In this document: positions 42,455 to 52,761 of the stretch, piece by piece
How positions within the stretch are numbered: the first letter of the stretch is position 1
Layout of the letters: each line of letters starts with the position of its first letter
Source: Hyphomicrobiales bacterium
GTDB lineage: Bacteria; Pseudomonadota; Alphaproteobacteria; Rhizobiales; NORP267
Direction: 5' to 3'
Length of the DNA stretch: 64,000 nucleotides
Assembly (NCBI GenBank): GCA_021775855.1
Contig: JAJFGZ010000059.1
Span: 1 to 64,000, forward strand
Position numbers and translations under genes: made by a program
The notes under the pieces: model-generated
Databases searched by the model: none
What the model was told of the DNA's origin: nothing
Seen by the model: only the letters and a program-made list of their open reading frames with translations

Positions 42455-45400
42455 TTAGTCGAAACGGCCGCTTGCATGAGCGAGCATCAAATAGACCTTG
42501 CCGGTATCCGACGTCATGTAGGTTTGGGTCAGCATGTTGTCGCGGTCCTTGTCTTCGACGTCTTTGATCATGACCTCGAATTCGTCCACGTAGCGGTCGA
42601 CGGCACTGCGGAACTCATTTTCGCTGGTGTACTTGCGCCGGATGTCGTCGAAAGTGCGCTGGCCACGAATGTTATATAGACGGCGCGTGAAGACGTTTCG
42701 TTCGCCCGACTTGTAGCGGTTCCAGAGGTCCCCCGGCGCTTCGTGGTCGAGTGCCCGGGCCAGGTCCACAGAAATCGAATTCAGAGATTCCATCGTGTGC
42801 AAGCGAAATCGATCATCGCCGTTGCCCTGGTCGCGCTCGTTCGGGTGCGAATCCTTGTCTCGTTCAGAGGCGCGGGCGAGAAGTTCCTGCATCGACCAGT
42901 CGCTACCCTGCTCGCCTGGTCGTCCGGACTCTTCCGGGAGGGCTGATACAACCCGGCGGGCGGCTTCGAGGCGCGACGAGGTGTTTCCTTGCGCAGGCTG
43001 TTGCTGGCGCAGAGGCGGCCGCGGAGTTGGCTCAGCTGTTTGTATCGGTTGGGCTGGTGCGGCCCGGCTGGTGTCCAGGCCACCACCGTGGCGGGTTACG
43101 ATTGTAGACAGCTCGTCCAAGGCTCGGATCTGGTCGGAGACCATGCGCCGCATGGCGTTGGCTTGCTCTTCCGTTTCCCGGGGCAATTCGATCGCGTTGC
43201 GTCGCAATTCTTCGCGGGTCGAATCCAGGTCCTGGGAAATCTGCCGGACGGCATTGTGCATTTCCCGGGTCATGTCCTCGAAACCGGCCCGGGTATCCCC
43301 GATCACCTGGGCGATTTCATCGCGCATGGTGATATGCTGGGTACGGATGGCGGAGAGGGCGGATTCGTTTTCGGCTCCGGTTGTGGAGTTCATTCGCTCA
43401 AATTCGTCGCGGATAGTTTGCGACGATTGCGCTGCGCTGTCGCCGAGCAAAGCACCGATTTCCCGGGCGCGAGCTTCGGCGGTCGCGAGTGAATCTTCAA
43501 CGATGCCGGTATAGGTCCGCATCATCGTATCCACGTCTTCGGCCTTTTGAGACAGTGACGTTGTCAGGTTCGCAAGGGACTCGTGACGCTCCCGGAGGGC
43601 CGTATCCATTCGGCTATTGGAATCGGAAACGGCTTCAGCTGCTGCACTGAGAGCTTTGCCCTGGTCCTCGAACCGCGACGATAGTTGCGAAATATCCTTT
43701 AAAACGATCCCGGATACTTCCTGCAGGGCCAGAACCTGGGTTTCCATGCGGGCGCTGGTGCTGGCGGTCTCGTTGGTGGCGGATTCGATCGTCGTGCGGA
43801 AGGTATCGGCGCGATCGCCAAGACCCTGCTCGATCGCGGTCAGATGATCACCAGCGGATGCCAGAACGTCCTGCAAATCCTTGTTGGCACCAGAGAGCCG
43901 TGAAACAACCTCGGTAAAATTCTTGGCGACGCCCTGGTCTGTCGTCATCATGGCTTCGACCACTTGCTCACCATGTTCAACCATTTTGCGAGTCAGCTCG
44001 GCACCGGTGGAGGTCAAATGTTGACTGATATCGCCGGTTTTTGCGGAAATATTCTGTACGATTTCTGCACCTGCTAGGGCGAGACCTTTGGAAGCTTCGC
44101 TGCCCTTCTGCTCAATTGCCCGGGCAACGGCATCGCCGGTCTTGCTGATCGTCGATATGCGGGCGCCAAGGGCTTCAGCGTGGTTGACCAGGGTCTGATC
44201 CAACTCGCCGGTTTTTGCAGTAAGCAACGCGGTCAATTCACTGCTGTTAGACGCGAGCGATGCGGTCAATTCACTGCTGTTGGACGCAAGGGATGCAGTC
44301 AATTCACCGCTCTTGGAAGCAAAGGTTTTGCTGATTTCTTCGGTCTTTGCGCTAAGAGAATTGACCAGCCCGGAACCGCCAGAATCGATCACCTGGCTCA
44401 TTTCCCCGATGCGCGAAAGAAGGAGGTTGTTCATCTCACCGGCGCGGTCGGAAAGAGTAGTCCCGACCGATTCAATCTGCCGGGACATGGAGTCTTCGAG
44501 CTGGCTGGCCTGGCTCGCGAAACGATCGGCAACTTCGACCCCGCGTGTCGCCAGGGTATTGTCAATAGAGCCCAGCGATTGGGTGAGGTTGGCATTGATT
44601 TCGTTACCACGGCTATTCAGGTTGTTCAGCAATTCACCTCCCGCGCGGGCCAGGGTGTGGCTGATTTCGGTCGAGCGTTCCCCAAGCACCTCGTTGATCC
44701 GCCCGGCCTGGGCGTCAAGCCGGTTGTTCAATTCTTCAGAATGGGCGCCTAGGGTCTCGCCAACCTTGGCATTGTGCTGCACGAGCATCTCTTGTGCTTT
44801 GCCCATCGTGTTGCTCAGTGCGTTGCCAACTTCGGCGCCGGCGTTGCTAATCGTGCCAACGACTTCGGCTGAATATTGCTGCAGCTGTTGACCCATCTCG
44901 GATGTGCGGGCAATCAGGGTTTCGCTCAATTCGACGTTCCGCGTACCCATTATTTCGGCGATCGCGGTTCCAGCCTGGCTCAGATCTTCAGTCAGCTCCG
45001 CTTTGCGGGACTCGAAACTTTCAAAGATATCGGTCGTTGATTTATCCAGCGTTTCGGAAATTTCGTTTGCTTTACCGGCAAGAGATTCGACAAGGTTGGT
45101 GCCTCGCGCCAAAAGAGTTTCGGACACATTATCGCCGGTTGAAGAAATTGCGGACGTAATTTGGGCTGCGCGCAATTCCATCGTTTCGGTTAGCTGGTCA
45201 CCGGCGGTGGTGATCGCAGCCGCAATGCGCTGGGTGACATTATCGATGTCTGTGTTGAACCCTTCGTGGGATGTTGAAATCTGTTCGCGCAGGGCCTGCG
45301 AATGGGTCTTGATGGTCTCGCGCTCTGAGACAAGTTCTTCGACCAGGCCCTTGATACGGATTTCGTTGTCGCCGTAGGCGCGCTCAAGGGCGGAGACTTC

Positions 45401-46147
45401 GCCATGGACCAGGGCTTCGAGCTCCCCGGCGCGTGCGAGCGCACGCTCGACACCATCACCCATCGCGGCAACTTCGCGGCGTACAGCCTGTCCGACAGAA
45501 GCGACCGCATCCTTGGCAACGCCTTCGGGTTCAGCAAGTCGGGCGGCGACTTCGGTCATTGACTGGGCGACCAGGCGCAATCCCTGCGCACGCCGGACCA
45601 GAACGGCCAGTACAAAGAAAAACAGAATTGGGACGATGACTACCGTCGTCAGTGTCAGCAGAGCAGGCGACGCGAGGTAGTCGCGCAAACTGGATATAGC
45701 CGTCATTTCGTCGCGCAATATCACCCAGCCATAGGTCAGACCGGAAATCAGCCAGACCGACGAGATCAAAAGAGCCGCCCAATAGGGGGTCTTGGCAGGT
45801 TGGCGCTGGAGCGAATAGATCATGCTGCCGACCGAGGCGCGGTCGTCATTTGCCGGTCCGCTCCGGGGCAAGGGAGATTCAACATTCGCTCCGGGCTCGT
45901 CGGGTACGGAAATGGCGGCCTGGGTGACGGCTTCGCTCAGGGAGGAAGCTATCGCGGAGTCGAGATCAGTCGAATTACTGGGTAGTTCAACACCAGAATC
46001 CCTGGCGTCAGATGTCGTGCCACTGGTGTTTTCCCTTGCGTCCATCTCGGCCTGCATCTCGACCTGGACTTCGGTAATCGCCGATTCGATCTGATCTTCG
46101 GCTAATTCCGTTTCACTCTTGTCCGACTTTGGTAAATTACGCGCCAT
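42455..46147 (-). CDS. Growth-pole-ring-like, apolipoprotein-type coiled-coil membrane protein
   Basis: The 1230-residue protein has an acidic cytoplasmic N-terminus, two close transmembrane helices (about 122-144 and 161-184), then about 800 residues of amphipathic helix made of degenerate 11-residue apolipoprotein-like repeats (ISETLxxKxxE, LTASLASNSSE). A proline-rich linker and a conserved globular C-terminus follow (DLARALDHEAPGDLWNRY, NIRGQRTFDDIRRKY). The design matches the Rhizobiales growth pole ring protein, which organises polar peptidoglycan synthesis, but is much shorter than the roughly 2100-residue Agrobacterium form. Assignment is by architecture. It could instead be a generic polar scaffold. 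Confidence 0.75.
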   Translation of the reverse strand: MARNLPKSDKSETELAEDQIESAITEVQVEMQAEMDARENTSGTTSDARDSGVELPSNSTDLDSAIASSLSEAVTQAAISVPDEPGANVESPLPRSGPANDDRASVGSMIYSLQRQPAKTPYWAALLISSVWLISGLTYGWVILRDEMTAISSLRDYLASPALLTLTTVVIVPILFFFVLAVLVRRAQGLRLVAQSMTEVAARLAEPEGVAKDAVASVGQAVRREVAAMGDGVERALARAGELEALVHGEVSALERAYGDNEIRIKGLVEELVSERETIKTHSQALREQISTSHEGFNTDIDNVTQRIAAAITTAGDQLTETMELRAAQITSAISSTGDNVSETLLARGTNLVESLAGKANEISETLDKSTTDIFESFESRKAELTEDLSQAGTAIAEIMGTRNVELSETLIARTSEMGQQLQQYSAEVVGTISNAGAEVGNALSNTMGKAQEMLVQHNAKVGETLGAHSEELNNRLDAQAGRINEVLGERSTEISHTLARAGGELLNNLNSRGNEINANLTQSLGSIDNTLATRGVEVADRFASQASQLEDSMSRQIESVGTTLSDRAGEMNNLLLSRIGEMSQVIDSGGSGLVNSLSAKTEEISKTFASKSGELTASLASNSSELTASLASNSSELTALLTAKTGELDQTLVNHAEALGARISTISKTGDAVARAIEQKGSEASKGLALAGAEIVQNISAKTGDISQHLTSTGAELTRKMVEHGEQVVEAMMTTDQGVAKNFTEVVSRLSGANKDLQDVLASAGDHLTAIEQGLGDRADTFRTTIESATNETASTSARMETQVLALQEVSGIVLKDISQLSSRFEDQGKALSAAAEAVSDSNSRMDTALRERHESLANLTTSLSQKAEDVDTMMRTYTGIVEDSLATAEARAREIGALLGDSAAQSSQTIRDEFERMNSTTGAENESALSAIRTQHITMRDEIAQVIGDTRAGFEDMTREMHNAVRQISQDLDSTREELRRNAIELPRETEEQANAMRRMVSDQIRALDELSTIVTRHGGGLDTSRAAPAQPIQTAEPTPRPPLRQQQPAQGNTSSRLEAARRVVSALPEESGRPGEQGSDWSMQELLARASERDKDSHPNERDQGNGDDRFRLHTMESLNSISVDLARALDHEAPGDLWNRYKSGERNVFTRRLYNIRGQRTFDDIRRKYTSENEFRSAVDRYVDEFEVMIKDVEDKDRDNMLTQTYMTSDTGKVYLMLAHASGRFD
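44214..44330 (-). repeat. 33-bp tandem repeats in the growth-pole-ring-like gene
   Basis: Near-identical 33-bp units encode the 11-residue repeat ELTASLASNSS at least twice, followed by diverged copies (ELTALLTAKTG, ELTASLASKSG). The 11-residue period equals one apolipoprotein helix repeat, so copy-number change would lengthen the helix without breaking its face. Confidence 0.8.
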
Positions 46148-46490
46148 GCTATATTCCCACCGCTGTTTGCATGTTTGTATTCCAAAAAACCGTATTATAT
46201 CAATCGATTATATGTATAATCAAAGGTAAATTCTCCGCAATTCTCGTGTCCGCGCGTTGATCAAGATTGGGCCTGACGCCGGTGCTTGGTATCCTAGTCA
46301 CGTAAATGACGCAGGAAAACCTAATTCTGAACAAATCATTAACGGTAGATTGCGGCTGGAATAGGCCTGAACCGGATCAGCCTCTTAACCAGATGTTATG
46401 GCGTTTGTGCGACCCTAAATTCGGGTGTAGTGGGACTGCAAACTGTTGCCCCGCTACGGAATGTGTTTGTTCTTTTGTTGGGGTACCAAA
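46148..46490. other. Divergent control region between growth-pole-ring-like gene and hpt gene
   Basis: 343 bp with no convincing gene. It is AT-rich next to the minus-strand gene (TATATCAATCGATTATATGTATAA at about 46196, plausible promoter material). A CtrA-like TTAA-N7-TTAT at 46385-46399 lies on the hpt side. The track ORF at 46306 is in a different frame from hpt and looks like a shadow. Confidence 0.4.
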
Positions 46491-46886
46491 ATGGTTTCCG
46501 CGCGTACCGCATCGGCTCGGAAAGCCGGTCATTCACCTGATCCTGTCGTTCGTCCCGTGGATCTGGTTCATCTCTCCCATTATACACTTGGTGATACGGA
46601 ACTTGAGCGTGAAGTGCTGCAATTGTTCCAGGCACAGTCCAGTATCTATCTGGAACGCCTGAAATCGGCCGCTAAAGCTCAAGACTGGCGTGATGCTGCA
46701 CACACCATCAAGGGGTCTGCAAAGGGCATAGGCGCCTGGCGCGTGGCCGAGACCGCTGAGGTCGCTGAACTGGCCCGCTCCTGCCCAAAAGGCAAGGCTG
46801 CCGTGAAAGCGCTCAACGAGCTGGAACAATGCGTTGAAGAAACCAACTCGTTCATCTCCAGCCTACTGTCCCAGGGTTCAGTCTAG
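46491..46886 (+). CDS. Hpt phosphotransfer-domain protein
   Basis: The 131-residue protein consists of one histidine-phosphotransfer four-helix bundle. The phospho-accepting His is in DAAHTIKGSAKGIGAWRVAE, the classical HTLKGSA pattern, and the following helix carries ETAEVAELARS. I prefer the ATG at 46491 (MVSARTASARK); the track start at 46446 adds a Cys-rich, non-conserved leader. It probably shuttles phosphate between a hybrid kinase and receiver proteins; no partner is adjacent. Confidence 0.82.
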   Translation: MVSARTASARKAGHSPDPVVRPVDLVHLSHYTLGDTELEREVLQLFQAQSSIYLERLKSAAKAQDWRDAAHTIKGSAKGIGAWRVAETAEVAELARSCPKGKAAVKALNELEQCVEETNSFISSLLSQGSV

Positions 46887-46903
46887 TTCCGGATTGGCTT
46901 AAT

Positions 46904-47773
46904 TCAGCCTTGCACACCGGCTTTGGCGGTGAGCAGGATGTCCGCGAATTCGGCGAAGCCGTCGCCGCCACCACCTTTGGTCACGAATGCGGGACCGGTA
47001 TTTAGTCTGTCGCGGAATTCCATGATATTCGCGACCCCGATGCTGAGATCGAAAAATTCAAACATCGGGTCGTCGTTCGGAGAATCGCCGAGAAAAACGA
47101 TTGTCTCATTGGCAGTATCGATATCGATCCTGAATTCTTCGCTCAGCAGAAGCCGGGTCATGGCGAGCTTGTTGTAGTCGCCAAACCAGCCATTGACGTG
47201 GATCGAACTGACCTTGGCTTGGGCGCCATGAGCTTCAAATATCCCGACAATCCCGTCAATATCTGCGGCCGACAGTGGTGCGACATCCTCGCGGAAATCG
47301 ATTGCCAGATCAGCGTCCCGATAGGTTTGGTCGGACGCCAAAGCCGTGCCTGGGATTTTTGCTAAAATTTCGTCACGGATTTTATCGAGCTTTTGCCTGT
47401 CGGCAACGCGTTCGGCTTCGGACTTCCAGAAAGCGCGGATCAGCTTGCCCCTGTCGGTATCGTAGCGGAAATAGAGCGCGCCGTTTTCCCCGACAATCCC
47501 GTCGACTGGCCACATCCGCGCAATATGGTCACACCATCCACCCGGCCGGCCAGTTACAGGGATGACCATGAAACCGGCCCGCTTAAGATTTTCCAGCGCC
47601 GAATACGCAACCGCTGGCAGCCGGCCATCGTGCGTCAGGGTATCGTCGATGTCGGTCAAAACCACCCGCACGGATTGAAGCCGCTCCGCGCCAAGTTGAT
47701 CTATCGGCTGAAAACGTGCTGGCATACCGGGTATCGTCTCCGCTATCGAATGGCCGTCACGAGACGAACCCAT
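46904..47773 (-). CDS. HAD-superfamily (Cof/IIB) sugar-phosphate phosphatase
   Basis: The 289-residue HAD hydrolase has motif I VVLTDIDDTLTHDG (nucleophile Asp plus DxT), motif II in IPVTGRPGG, the C2-type cap in residues about 110-220, a Lys in DYNKLAMTRLL (motif III) and motif IV FLGDSPNDDPMFEFFD. The arrangement matches sucrose-phosphate or mannosyl-3-phosphoglycerate phosphatases, which act in compatible-solute synthesis, but no partner synthase is nearby. The first 16 residues may not be translated; MPARFQPIDQL is an alternative start. Confidence 0.83.
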   Translation of the reverse strand: MGSSRDGHSIAETIPGMPARFQPIDQLGAERLQSVRVVLTDIDDTLTHDGRLPAVAYSALENLKRAGFMVIPVTGRPGGWCDHIARMWPVDGIVGENGALYFRYDTDRGKLIRAFWKSEAERVADRQKLDKIRDEILAKIPGTALASDQTYRDADLAIDFREDVAPLSAADIDGIVGIFEAHGAQAKVSSIHVNGWFGDYNKLAMTRLLLSEEFRIDIDTANETIVFLGDSPNDDPMFEFFDLSIGVANIMEFRDRLNTGPAFVTKGGGGDGFAEFADILLTAKAGVQG

Positions 47774-47909
47774 TTTTCCTGATTTTCCAAGCTAAAATTC
47801 CTTGATATCAAATTCTAGTCTCTGGACTTGGTGGGAAACGAACGATACGACAGTTCGCTTGAAAACTCGTAAGCGGGTTGCACAACTTTTCTTCGCTGGA
47901 CCTGAATTA

Positions 47910-48230
47910 ATGGCAAAAATTACATACGTACAAACCGACGGCAGCAAGCAGACGATTGATGCCGAAAATGATTCCACGGTCATGGAAACCGCGGTTAAAA
48001 ACCAGGTGGCGGGGATCGATGCCGATTGCGGCGGGGCGTGCGCCTGCGCAACCTGCCATGTCTATGTCGCGGATGAGTGGATCAAGATCACCGGCGCGCC
48101 GTCTGAAATGGAAGAGGACATGCTTGATTTCGCCTACGACATTCGCGATTCAAGCCGACTGTCGTGCCAGCTCAAGGTGAGCGATGAACTTGATGGACTA
48201 GTTGTTCATATTCCCGAGCAACAGGGATAG
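47910..48230 (+). CDS. [2Fe-2S] ferredoxin, adrenodoxin type
   Basis: A 106-residue vertebrate/ISC-type ferredoxin. Cluster ligands follow the pattern [15 protein letters not shown] with a distant Cys in RLSCQLKV. The EEDMLDFA acidic helix is the usual partner-docking site. I use the ATG at 47910 ([11 protein letters not shown]); the track ORF adds 36 unrelated residues. A ferredoxin-NADP reductase gene starts 36 bp downstream, making a redox pair that could feed P450s such as the CYP199-like protein at 3.0 kb; that link is inference. Confidence 0.92.
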   Translation: MAKITYVQTDGSKQTIDAENDSTVMETAVKNQVAGIDADCGGACACATCHVYVADEWIKITGAPSEMEEDMLDFAYDIRDSSRLSCQLKVSDELDGLVVHIPEQQG

Positions 48231-49310
<1,080 letters not shown>

Positions 49311-49320
49311 TCCGGTCTGC

Positions 49321-51378
49321 TCAGAAATCCTTGCAGAGCCGTAATGCGTCGTAGATCGCGGCGTGGATGTTGCGGGAGGATATGGCGTCACCGATCCGGT
49401 ACAACCGGAAATTACCGTCCTCATTTCCAACCAGTTCTTGTGGCTGTCCGTTGATCAGGGCGCGGTAATCTACGGCGCCTTTATTGATCGACGTATCTTT
49501 CAGTTCAAAATACAGATCGTCCAGGGGCAGGGTACCGTGTTCGACCACGATCTGGTCGGCCAGACGGTTCGAATTTTTAACATCGCCATAATCGCTCGAT
49601 AGCTTGGCCACCAATTTATTGCCGTCTTGCGCGACCGATCGGACCCGGGTGTTGATGGTGATCCGGGTGCCGCATTCCTGGAAGGCGCGGGCATAGTGGA
49701 CATGGTTCAGGCCGCCGATTTCCGGAGCAAAGAAGCGCTCTGGCGTGACGACTTCAAGATCGGACCCGGCGCGGGCGATCATCTCCGCCGTTTGCATACC
49801 GGAATGAGCCCCGTTATCGTCATAGAGGATAACCGTCTCGCCGGGTTTGATGTCGCCGGACAGAATGTCCCAGCTGCTCACAACATGCTCGTTGCCGTTC
49901 TTGAGGATATCCGTATTAGGCAAACCGCCCGTAGCGATGACGACGATGTCGGGACCCGTTCCCTGAACATCGGTGGCTTCGGCAAAGACGTTGTAGCGGA
50001 AGTCGACGCCGAGCCTTGCGCATTCCGCGAGCCGCCAGTCGATAATGCCCGCCATGGCCGACCGCCGGGGGAGCCGCGTGATCAGGTTGATCTGGCCGCC
50101 CGCCCGGTCGCCGGCTTCAAACACGATCACCTCGTGGCCGCGCTCGGCTGAGACTCTTGCGGCTTCCAGCCCGCCTGGGCCAGCTCCGATGATCGTCACC
50201 CGTTTCCGGGGACCGGTTGTCTTTTCAATAAATTGCGGCATTGAGGCCTCGCGCCCCGTGGCCGCGTTATGGATGCAGGCCGTGTCGCGGCCCTCGTAAA
50301 TGCGGTCGAGGCAGTAGGTCGCACCAACGCACGGCCGGATTTCTGTTTCACGGCCCGCCCGGGTTTTGCTGGCGATATGAGGATCGGCGATATGCGCCCG
50401 GGTCATCCCGACCATATCCAGCTTGCCGGACGCAATCGCATGGCGCGCGGTTGCGATATCATCGATCTTGGCGGCATGGAATACCGGGAACTTGGTCTCG
50501 GTGCGGATTGCACCCGAAAAATCCAGATGGGGCGCAGATGCCATGCCCTGTACGGGGATTACTCCCGTCAACGCAGCGTCAGTGTCGATATGGCCACGGA
50601 TCACGTTGAGAAAGTCAATTTGCCCAGTGGCGGTCAGTCGCCGTGCAATTTCCAGTCCGGTTTCAGTGTCGAAGCCTTCATCCCAGGCTTCATCAAGCGC
50701 CAGACGGATACCGACAATGAAATCGGGGCCAACGCGGTCACGCACGGCATTGAGAACGCGGAAGGTGAAGCGCAACCGGTTGTCGAGGCTGCCGCCAAAT
50801 TCGTCGTCGCGCCGGTTGGTGGCGGGAGACCAGAATCCGTCCAACAGATGACCATAGGCTTCTATTTCGAGGCCGTCGAGACCGGCAGCCTTCATGCGTT
50901 CAGCAGCGCAAGCATAGTCCGATATAATACGCTCGATATCCCAATCCTCGATCTCCTTCGGGAAGGCCCGGTGGGCGGGTTCGCGTATCGGCGAGGGGGC
51001 AACCACAGGGAGCCAGTCACCATAGTTCCAACCGGTACGCCGTCCGAGATGCGTGATCTGGATCATCACGGCGGCACCATGCTCGTGACACTGGTCAGTC
51101 AGGTCGCGGAGCGCGGGCACGATCTCATCACGGTAAGCGTGAAGGTTACCGAACGAGGGCGGTGAATCCTGGGAAACAATCGCGGATCCGGCGGTCATGG
51201 TCAGGGCAATGCCGCCCTTCGCTTTCTCTACATGATAAAGCCGATATCGTTCCCCCGGCAGGCCGTCCTCGGAATAATTTGGTTCGTGGGCCGTAGACAT
51301 CAGGCGGTTTTTAAGCGTCAGATGCTTTAGCTGGTAAGGCTGGAATAGCGGATCGGTCTCAGCGGAATATGTAGACAT
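49321..51378 (-). CDS. Old-Yellow-Enzyme-type N-demethylase-like flavoenzyme (FMN/Fe-S/FAD)
   Basis: The 685-residue protein has an N-terminal OYE-like TIM barrel with FMN (about 1-370, VMIQITHLGRRTGWNYGD), an Fe-S segment and a C-terminal FAD/NAD(P) pair (about 390-680, VTIIGAGPGGLEAARVSAERGHEV and the DRAGGQI turn). This is the trimethylamine dehydrogenase/2,4-dienoyl-CoA reductase/N-methylproline demethylase architecture. The cluster motif reads CVGATYC followed by TACIHN, so one of the four usual cysteines is Ala. The pattern is closest to what I recall of N-methylproline (stachydrine) demethylases. The upstream MFS gene may import its substrate. Confidence 0.82.
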   Translation of the reverse strand: MSTYSAETDPLFQPYQLKHLTLKNRLMSTAHEPNYSEDGLPGERYRLYHVEKAKGGIALTMTAGSAIVSQDSPPSFGNLHAYRDEIVPALRDLTDQCHEHGAAVMIQITHLGRRTGWNYGDWLPVVAPSPIREPAHRAFPKEIEDWDIERIISDYACAAERMKAAGLDGLEIEAYGHLLDGFWSPATNRRDDEFGGSLDNRLRFTFRVLNAVRDRVGPDFIVGIRLALDEAWDEGFDTETGLEIARRLTATGQIDFLNVIRGHIDTDAALTGVIPVQGMASAPHLDFSGAIRTETKFPVFHAAKIDDIATARHAIASGKLDMVGMTRAHIADPHIASKTRAGRETEIRPCVGATYCLDRIYEGRDTACIHNAATGREASMPQFIEKTTGPRKRVTIIGAGPGGLEAARVSAERGHEVIVFEAGDRAGGQINLITRLPRRSAMAGIIDWRLAECARLGVDFRYNVFAEATDVQGTGPDIVVIATGGLPNTDILKNGNEHVVSSWDILSGDIKPGETVILYDDNGAHSGMQTAEMIARAGSDLEVVTPERFFAPEIGGLNHVHYARAFQECGTRITINTRVRSVAQDGNKLVAKLSSDYGDVKNSNRLADQIVVEHGTLPLDDLYFELKDTSINKGAVDYRALINGQPQELVGNEDGNFRLYRIGDAISSRNIHAAIYDALRLCKDF

Positions 51379-51473
51379 GGAACTTGCTCGAGTTGGATTT
51401 GCTCCAATCAGACTAGTTCACACCCGCGCTATTGCGCAATCGATTGATCGCCGGAACACGGAGGGTCTTGAAC

Positions 51474-52685
51474 CTATTCGGCTGGGTGACTGATTTCGCC
51501 GCGCTGCCAAACAAATTCTCTGCCGGGTGCGGGGGTTGAGGGCACGAACATGGCCAAAATGAACGATATGACCGCCATGCCTGCGCCGCACAGGAACACG
51601 AGCGCCGGGCTCCATAGCCAGATCAAGCCGAACACGACTGGGATGAAAACGGCCGCGATATGGTTGATCGAGAAGGCCACGCCCGCCGTCGGGGCGATAT
51701 CGGCCGGGTCGGCGATTTTCTGGAAGTAGGTTTTCATGGCGATCGCCATGGCGAAGAAAACATGATCAAGAATATACAACGCCATCGCGATCCAGGCATT
51801 GTCGACAAAGGCGTAGGCCGTAAAGATGATCACCAGGCCGATATATTCGACACCGAGTGCGCGGCGCTCTCCCCATCTGCCAATCAGCCAGCCGATCATG
51901 GGAGCCAGGAACATGTTCAGAACCATGTTGGCCAGAAACAGCAGGGACATGGCGGCGACCGATAGGCCGAATTTCTCGACCATGAGGAAACCCGCGAAGA
52001 CGAAGAATATCTGTCGGCGCGCGCCGCTCATGAATGTGAGCGCGTAATAAAGCCAATAGCGTTTTCTGAAAACCAGTTTGCGGCGTTGTTCGACTTTGCT
52101 CGTGAATTGCGGGAAGACGATTATAAGGGCAATCGCGACAACAACTGCCAGCCCGCCGCCTATCAGGTAAATCGTTTCGAACCCGACCCCGGCCATTTCC
52201 CAAAGCACGTAGACCATTCCGTAGCCCAGGACCGCCGCGAATGACCCGATTCCGATGATCTTCCCCATCGAATGAGCGGCCTTGTCTTTTTCGAGCCATT
52301 GTAGTGACAGGGACTGGTGCACGGTTTCGTAATAATGGAAGCCAGTCGACATAAGTAATGTCGTGATCCAGAAGCCGGTAAATGTCGGGAAAAAGCCTGT
52401 CAGCGCGGTGCCAACTCCGAGAATGATCAGGGCGAGCAGCCCAAAAAACTGTTCCTTGAAGAGCAGAAGCGCGAAAACAATAGTAAAGGCCAGAAAGCCG
52501 GGGATTTCACGGATGGATTGAAGAATTCCCATATCCGCGCCGGAGAAATTCACCGCTTCGACGGCGAAATTGTTGAGCAAAGCGCGCCATACGGAAAACG
52601 TCAGATGCATGGTTGCGGCCATGATCATCAGAAGTGCGATTGGTGAATTCCAGCCCGTGCTGGGGTGCGCCGCTTTCTTGTTCAT
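51474..52685 (-). CDS. MFS transporter
   Basis: The 403-residue protein has about 12 predicted helices (TMAATMHLTFSVWRAL, GFLAFTIVFALLLF, IIGIGSFAAVLGYGMVYVLWEMAG and others). The central loop is basic (SKVEQRRKLVFRKRYW). It belongs to the MFS, with no substrate signature that I can read. The OYE-type demethylase follows 95 bp downstream on the same strand, which suggests uptake of a methylated amine or betaine; this is inference. Confidence 0.83.
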   Translation of the reverse strand: MNKKAAHPSTGWNSPIALLMIMAATMHLTFSVWRALLNNFAVEAVNFSGADMGILQSIREIPGFLAFTIVFALLLFKEQFFGLLALIILGVGTALTGFFPTFTGFWITTLLMSTGFHYYETVHQSLSLQWLEKDKAAHSMGKIIGIGSFAAVLGYGMVYVLWEMAGVGFETIYLIGGGLAVVVAIALIIVFPQFTSKVEQRRKLVFRKRYWLYYALTFMSGARRQIFFVFAGFLMVEKFGLSVAAMSLLFLANMVLNMFLAPMIGWLIGRWGERRALGVEYIGLVIIFTAYAFVDNAWIAMALYILDHVFFAMAIAMKTYFQKIADPADIAPTAGVAFSINHIAAVFIPVVFGLIWLWSPALVFLCGAGMAVISFILAMFVPSTPAPGREFVWQRGEISHPAE

Positions 52686-52761
52686 GCCATTGGCGTATCA
52701 GCCGGATTGGGCGGGCGCAAACAGATTTCGTGGTTGACAGAATATGCGGCGTTGCCGGTAC

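Noticed and set aside
46385-46399. CtrA-type box TTAA-N7-TTAT upstream of the hpt gene
   Set aside because: One mismatch to TTAA-N7-TTAA and no second site; expected by chance in an AT-rich gap.
46306-46662. 118-residue Cys-rich plus-strand ORF before and across the Hpt gene
   Set aside because: Overlaps the Hpt domain in another frame; its apparent hydrophobic end is the out-of-frame reading of Hpt helices.
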